A stretch of 7,512 nucleotides of DNA from Treponemataceae bacterium (GTDB lineage Bacteria > Spirochaetota > Spirochaetia > Treponematales > Treponemataceae), in assembly GCA_024402455.1 (NCBI GenBank), contig JAKSTS010000078.1, positions 1-7,512 on the forward strand, given 5' to 3'. Below the pieces are notes generated by a model. The model made no database searches. It was not told the origin of the DNA and saw only the letters and a program-made list of their open reading frames with translations. A program made the position numbers and the translations under genes. This document shows positions 6,320 to 7,512 of the stretch, piece after piece. Position 1 is the stretch's first letter; each line of letters starts with the position of its first letter.

Positions 6320-7120
6320 ATGGGAAAACAAAAAATTACAATAACTTTGATATCATTTTATATACTTTGCCAAAATATTTTTTCTTTCGGACTTTTTGAT
6401 GTAATAAATATACAATACAATCAAACATATTTGGGAGTAGATAAATTTCAGTTTGTATCTTTTTTATCAGAGGAAACTGTAGAATTTATTGATGAGGAAG
6501 CTAAAGCAACCGATACTTTCTGGAATAAAACTTATAAGTATAATTTTTTTAAAAATGATGATTTGTATTTTCTTGAATTGATGAACAACGGAAAGAAAAG
6601 CAAATTGCTCGCATTAATAACTGAAAAATATCTTGTGCTGTATTCAACAGATAATTCAAAGCTTGTATTTTGGGGGGTAAATGGAATTAATGGAGAAGGA
6701 CTTTCATTTTCGTCTTGTAAAGCAACTTCTGAATTAAAAGAAAAAAACAAAATATATGGTGCATCCAACTTATCAAATCTTAATTCTGATGAACCTTGGG
6801 TAGAATCTGTAAATGGTAATGGTATTGGAGAAAAAATATATACTAGAATAAATGCACGACACATGATTATTTTTTCAGGGTATATTTCTGCCACGAAGCC
6901 ATATCTTTGGAAACAAAATGCACGACCCCAAAAAATTGGTATTTTGTTTTCAGCTACAAAAATGTACAAAGAATTTGATCTCCAAGATACTCCGAATCCA
7001 CAAATACTTAATTTTGGTGATGTATATAGTGGCGATATTGAAATAACTTTACTTGATACATATAAAGGTACGATATACGAAGATACATGTATTCATTCAT
7101 TTATTTTTGATTATTTCTGA
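6320..7120 (+). CDS. Exported protein with probable NADase-type (discoidin-like) glycan-binding domain
   Basis: 266 aa of unknown physiological role. Residues 1-23 look like a signal peptide: basic MGKQK, then a hydrophobic stretch ITITLISFYILC, with cleavage likely near IFSFG. Export to the periplasm or surface is therefore expected. Residues about 36-118 are beta-rich, with alternating aromatic segments around YKYNFFKNDDLYFLEL, and I do not recognise that part. Residues about 145-266 fit the NADase-type glycan-binding, F5/8-C-like module: IYGASNLSNL, then PWVESVNGNGIGEKIYTRI at 159-177 (the W-x-E...GxGIGE signature), IIFSGYISATKPYLWKQNARPQKI, and a closing beta-strand region. No catalytic motif is seen, so a binding or envelope role is inferred. 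AGAGG (6305-6309) lies ten bases before the ATG. The gene is much more AT-rich than its neighbours: hand counts give 13 G/C in bases 6361-6420 and 18 in 6781-6840. Acquisition from elsewhere is possible. Confidence 0.75.
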   Translation: MGKQKITITLISFYILCQNIFSFGLFDVINIQYNQTYLGVDKFQFVSFLSEETVEFIDEEAKATDTFWNKTYKYNFFKNDDLYFLELMNNGKKSKLLALITEKYLVLYSTDNSKLVFWGVNGINGEGLSFSSCKATSELKEKNKIYGASNLSNLNSDEPWVESVNGNGIGEKIYTRINARHMIIFSGYISATKPYLWKQNARPQKIGILFSATKMYKEFDLQDTPNPQILNFGDVYSGDIEITLLDTYKGTIYEDTCIHSFIFDYF

Positions 7121-7166
7121 TTTTTTTATTCTGATATGAAGAATTCTAATTTTTTAAATAATCAAC

Positions 7167-7194
7167 TTTCACGAATGACTGCGCTTGTTATACT
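7167..7194 (+). promoter_or_regulatory. Candidate extended -10 promoter reading towards the tandem hairpins
   Basis: TGTTATACT (7186-7194) matches the extended -10 form TGn-TATAAT, with one mismatch in the hexamer. The -35 candidate TTTCAC (7167-7172), 16 bp upstream, is poor, which an extended -10 can tolerate. Transcription would start near 7201-7202, just before the first hairpin arm at 7203, and would run antisense into the 3' end of rpn. Confidence 0.35.
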
Positions 7195-7202
7195 AGCCTA
7201 AA

Positions 7203-7227
7203 CCAGTTTTTGCTTTGCAAAAACTGG
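7203..7227. repeat. Perfect 11-bp hairpin, first of a tandem pair
   Basis: CCAGTTTTTGC (7203-7213) and GCAAAAACTGG (7217-7227) are perfect complements around a TTT loop. The centre CAGTTT-TTGCTT-TGCAAAAA-CTG matches the pattern of the palindromes at 3741-3757 and 6234-6255. No T-run follows on either strand, although five T/A lie inside the stem. It could serve as an mRNA end structure for the convergent genes. Confidence 0.8.
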
Positions 7228-7229
7228 CA

Positions 7230-7250
7230 GCTATCCGCAAAGCGGATAGC
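7230..7250. repeat. Perfect 9-bp hairpin, second of the tandem pair
   Basis: GCTATCCGC (7230-7238) and GCGGATAGC (7242-7250) are perfect complements around an AAA loop, two bases after the preceding hairpin. Its apex GCAAAGC (7237-7243) is the reverse complement of the preceding apex GCTTTGC (7212-7218), so the two tops could contact each other in RNA or the arms could exchange. In the rpn direction this is the first stable structure after the stop codon. Confidence 0.8.
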
Positions 7251-7285
7251 CTTTCGCAGATTAAGCCCAAATTTGTAGCAAAACC

Positions 7286-7512
7286 CTAACCCGAAACCGT
7301 TTCTGCTTTTATTTCTTCTGCAAGCTGCTGCACTGTTTCCAATTGAAGTCCTAATGACTGTGTAATAATATCATAAGAAACTCCAAGGTTAATCATATTC
7401 TTTGCAGCTTCAAGTTTTGCACGTTCTTCACCGATGGCAATGCCCTCTTCTTTACCAATTGAAATGCCTTCTTCTATGGCGGAATTAACAATCATGCAGT
7501 AATCCATGTATT
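7286..7512 (-). CDS. Rpn-family (PD-(D/E)XK) recombination-promoting nuclease/putative transposase, C-terminal tail
   Basis: Only the last 75 codons and a TAG stop are in the window. The frame stays open to the edge (Tyr precedes the first in-window Met at 7505-7507), so the catalytic N-terminal domain lies outside. The visible tail is typical of Rpn/PD-(D/E)XK nuclease family transposase proteins: a repetitive charged helix with two copies of EEGI(S/A)IG(K/E), then ERAKLEAAKNMINLGVSYD, a small helical segment reading IITQSLGLQLETVQQLAEEI. In such proteins the IxxxLGLxxExVxxL segment resembles a helix-turn-helix-like end. Known family members are DNA endonucleases that raise recombination and occur in many dispersed copies; that this copy is intact cannot be judged here. 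It converges on the AT-rich glycan-binding gene, and paired hairpins lie just beyond its stop. Confidence 0.85.
   Translation of the reverse strand, partial: YMDYCMIVNSAIEEGISIGKEEGIAIGEERAKLEAAKNMINLGVSYDIITQSLGLQLETVQQLAEEIKAETVSG

Larger units (their letters stand above)
7121..7285. other. Intergenic region with a promoter-like site and tandem hairpins
   Basis: This is non-coding space between the convergent glycan-binding gene and the rpn tail. It begins with a T-rich stretch directly after the TGA but shows no GC-rich terminator there. The notable contents are an extended -10 motif (7186-7194) and two adjacent perfect hairpins (7203-7227 and 7230-7250). After base 7251 I see only unstructured sequence up to the rpn stop codon. 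Confidence 0.6.

Noticed and set aside
6353..6373. A lipobox ending in Cys17 of the exported protein
   Set aside because: The residue before Cys is Leu rather than Ala, Gly or Ser, and the hydrophobic stretch continues past it, so ordinary signal-peptidase cleavage near residue 22 is more likely; even relaxed spirochaete lipoboxes fit poorly.
6532..6969. A 145-codon minus-strand open frame opposite the glycan-binding gene
   Set aside because: Its composition mirrors the plus-strand gene, it has no Shine-Dalgarno or family resemblance, and the sense gene has a signal peptide, a ribosome binding site and a recognisable domain.
1..7512. CRISPR array, complete insertion sequence, prophage or toxin-antitoxin pair
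   Set aside because: No regularly spaced identical repeats, no full transposase with terminal inverted repeats, and no phage or toxin-like genes are visible; the rpn tail is the only mobile-related protein.

Overview
The window looks like part of the chromosome of an AT-rich, plant-fibre-fermenting gut or rumen bacterium. A host-associated Treponema (spirochaete) is my best guess. The grounds are the mix of hemicellulose-type glycosidases, purine-poor but Shine-Dalgarno-using genes, a secreted NADase-type glycan-binding protein and the tail of an Rpn-family nuclease, a combination common in those genomes. The assignment is inference from protein character, not from a marker gene.

Layout. (1) Bases 1-1451, plus strand: the C-terminal end of a GH10 (xylanase-fold) protein whose catalytic nucleophile position reads Gln instead of Glu. 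It overlaps by 4 bp (ATGA) a PLP-dependent cysteine synthase family gene. Two hairpin terminators follow, the second usable from both strands. (2) Bases 1578-2540, minus strand: a cytoplasmic GH43 beta-xylosidase/arabinofuranosidase-type enzyme. (3) Bases 2541-2861: a 321-bp AT-rich divergent intergenic region with a good sigma70-type promoter placed so close to purU that its mRNA may be leaderless, plus imperfect direct repeats. (4) Bases 2862-3713, plus strand: purU, formyltetrahydrofolate deformylase. (5) Bases 3714-3979: a non-coding stretch with a palindrome, a terminator-like hairpin and an AT-rich leader. (6) Bases 3980-6196, plus strand: a complete GH36 alpha-galactosidase. (7) Bases 6197-7285: a noticeably AT-richer segment holding one exported protein with a probable NADase-type glycan-binding domain, bounded by palindromes. 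(8) Bases 7286-7512, minus strand: the C-terminal tail of an Rpn-family PD-(D/E)XK nuclease, running off the window edge.

How the genes fit together. GH43 and GH36 both lack signal peptides, so they would act inside the cell on imported xylo-/arabino- or galacto-oligosaccharides. The GH10-like protein would be the polymer-facing member, but its active site appears dismantled. CysK and PurU are housekeeping sulfur and one-carbon enzymes with no obvious link to the glycosidases. The most unusual signals are the GH10-like protein without a nucleophile, a family of related palindromes (shared core CAGTTT...TGCAAA) after three consecutive plus-strand genes, and a tandem hairpin pair just downstream of an extended -10 promoter next to the rpn tail. 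I found no CRISPR array, tRNA, rRNA or complete insertion sequence.
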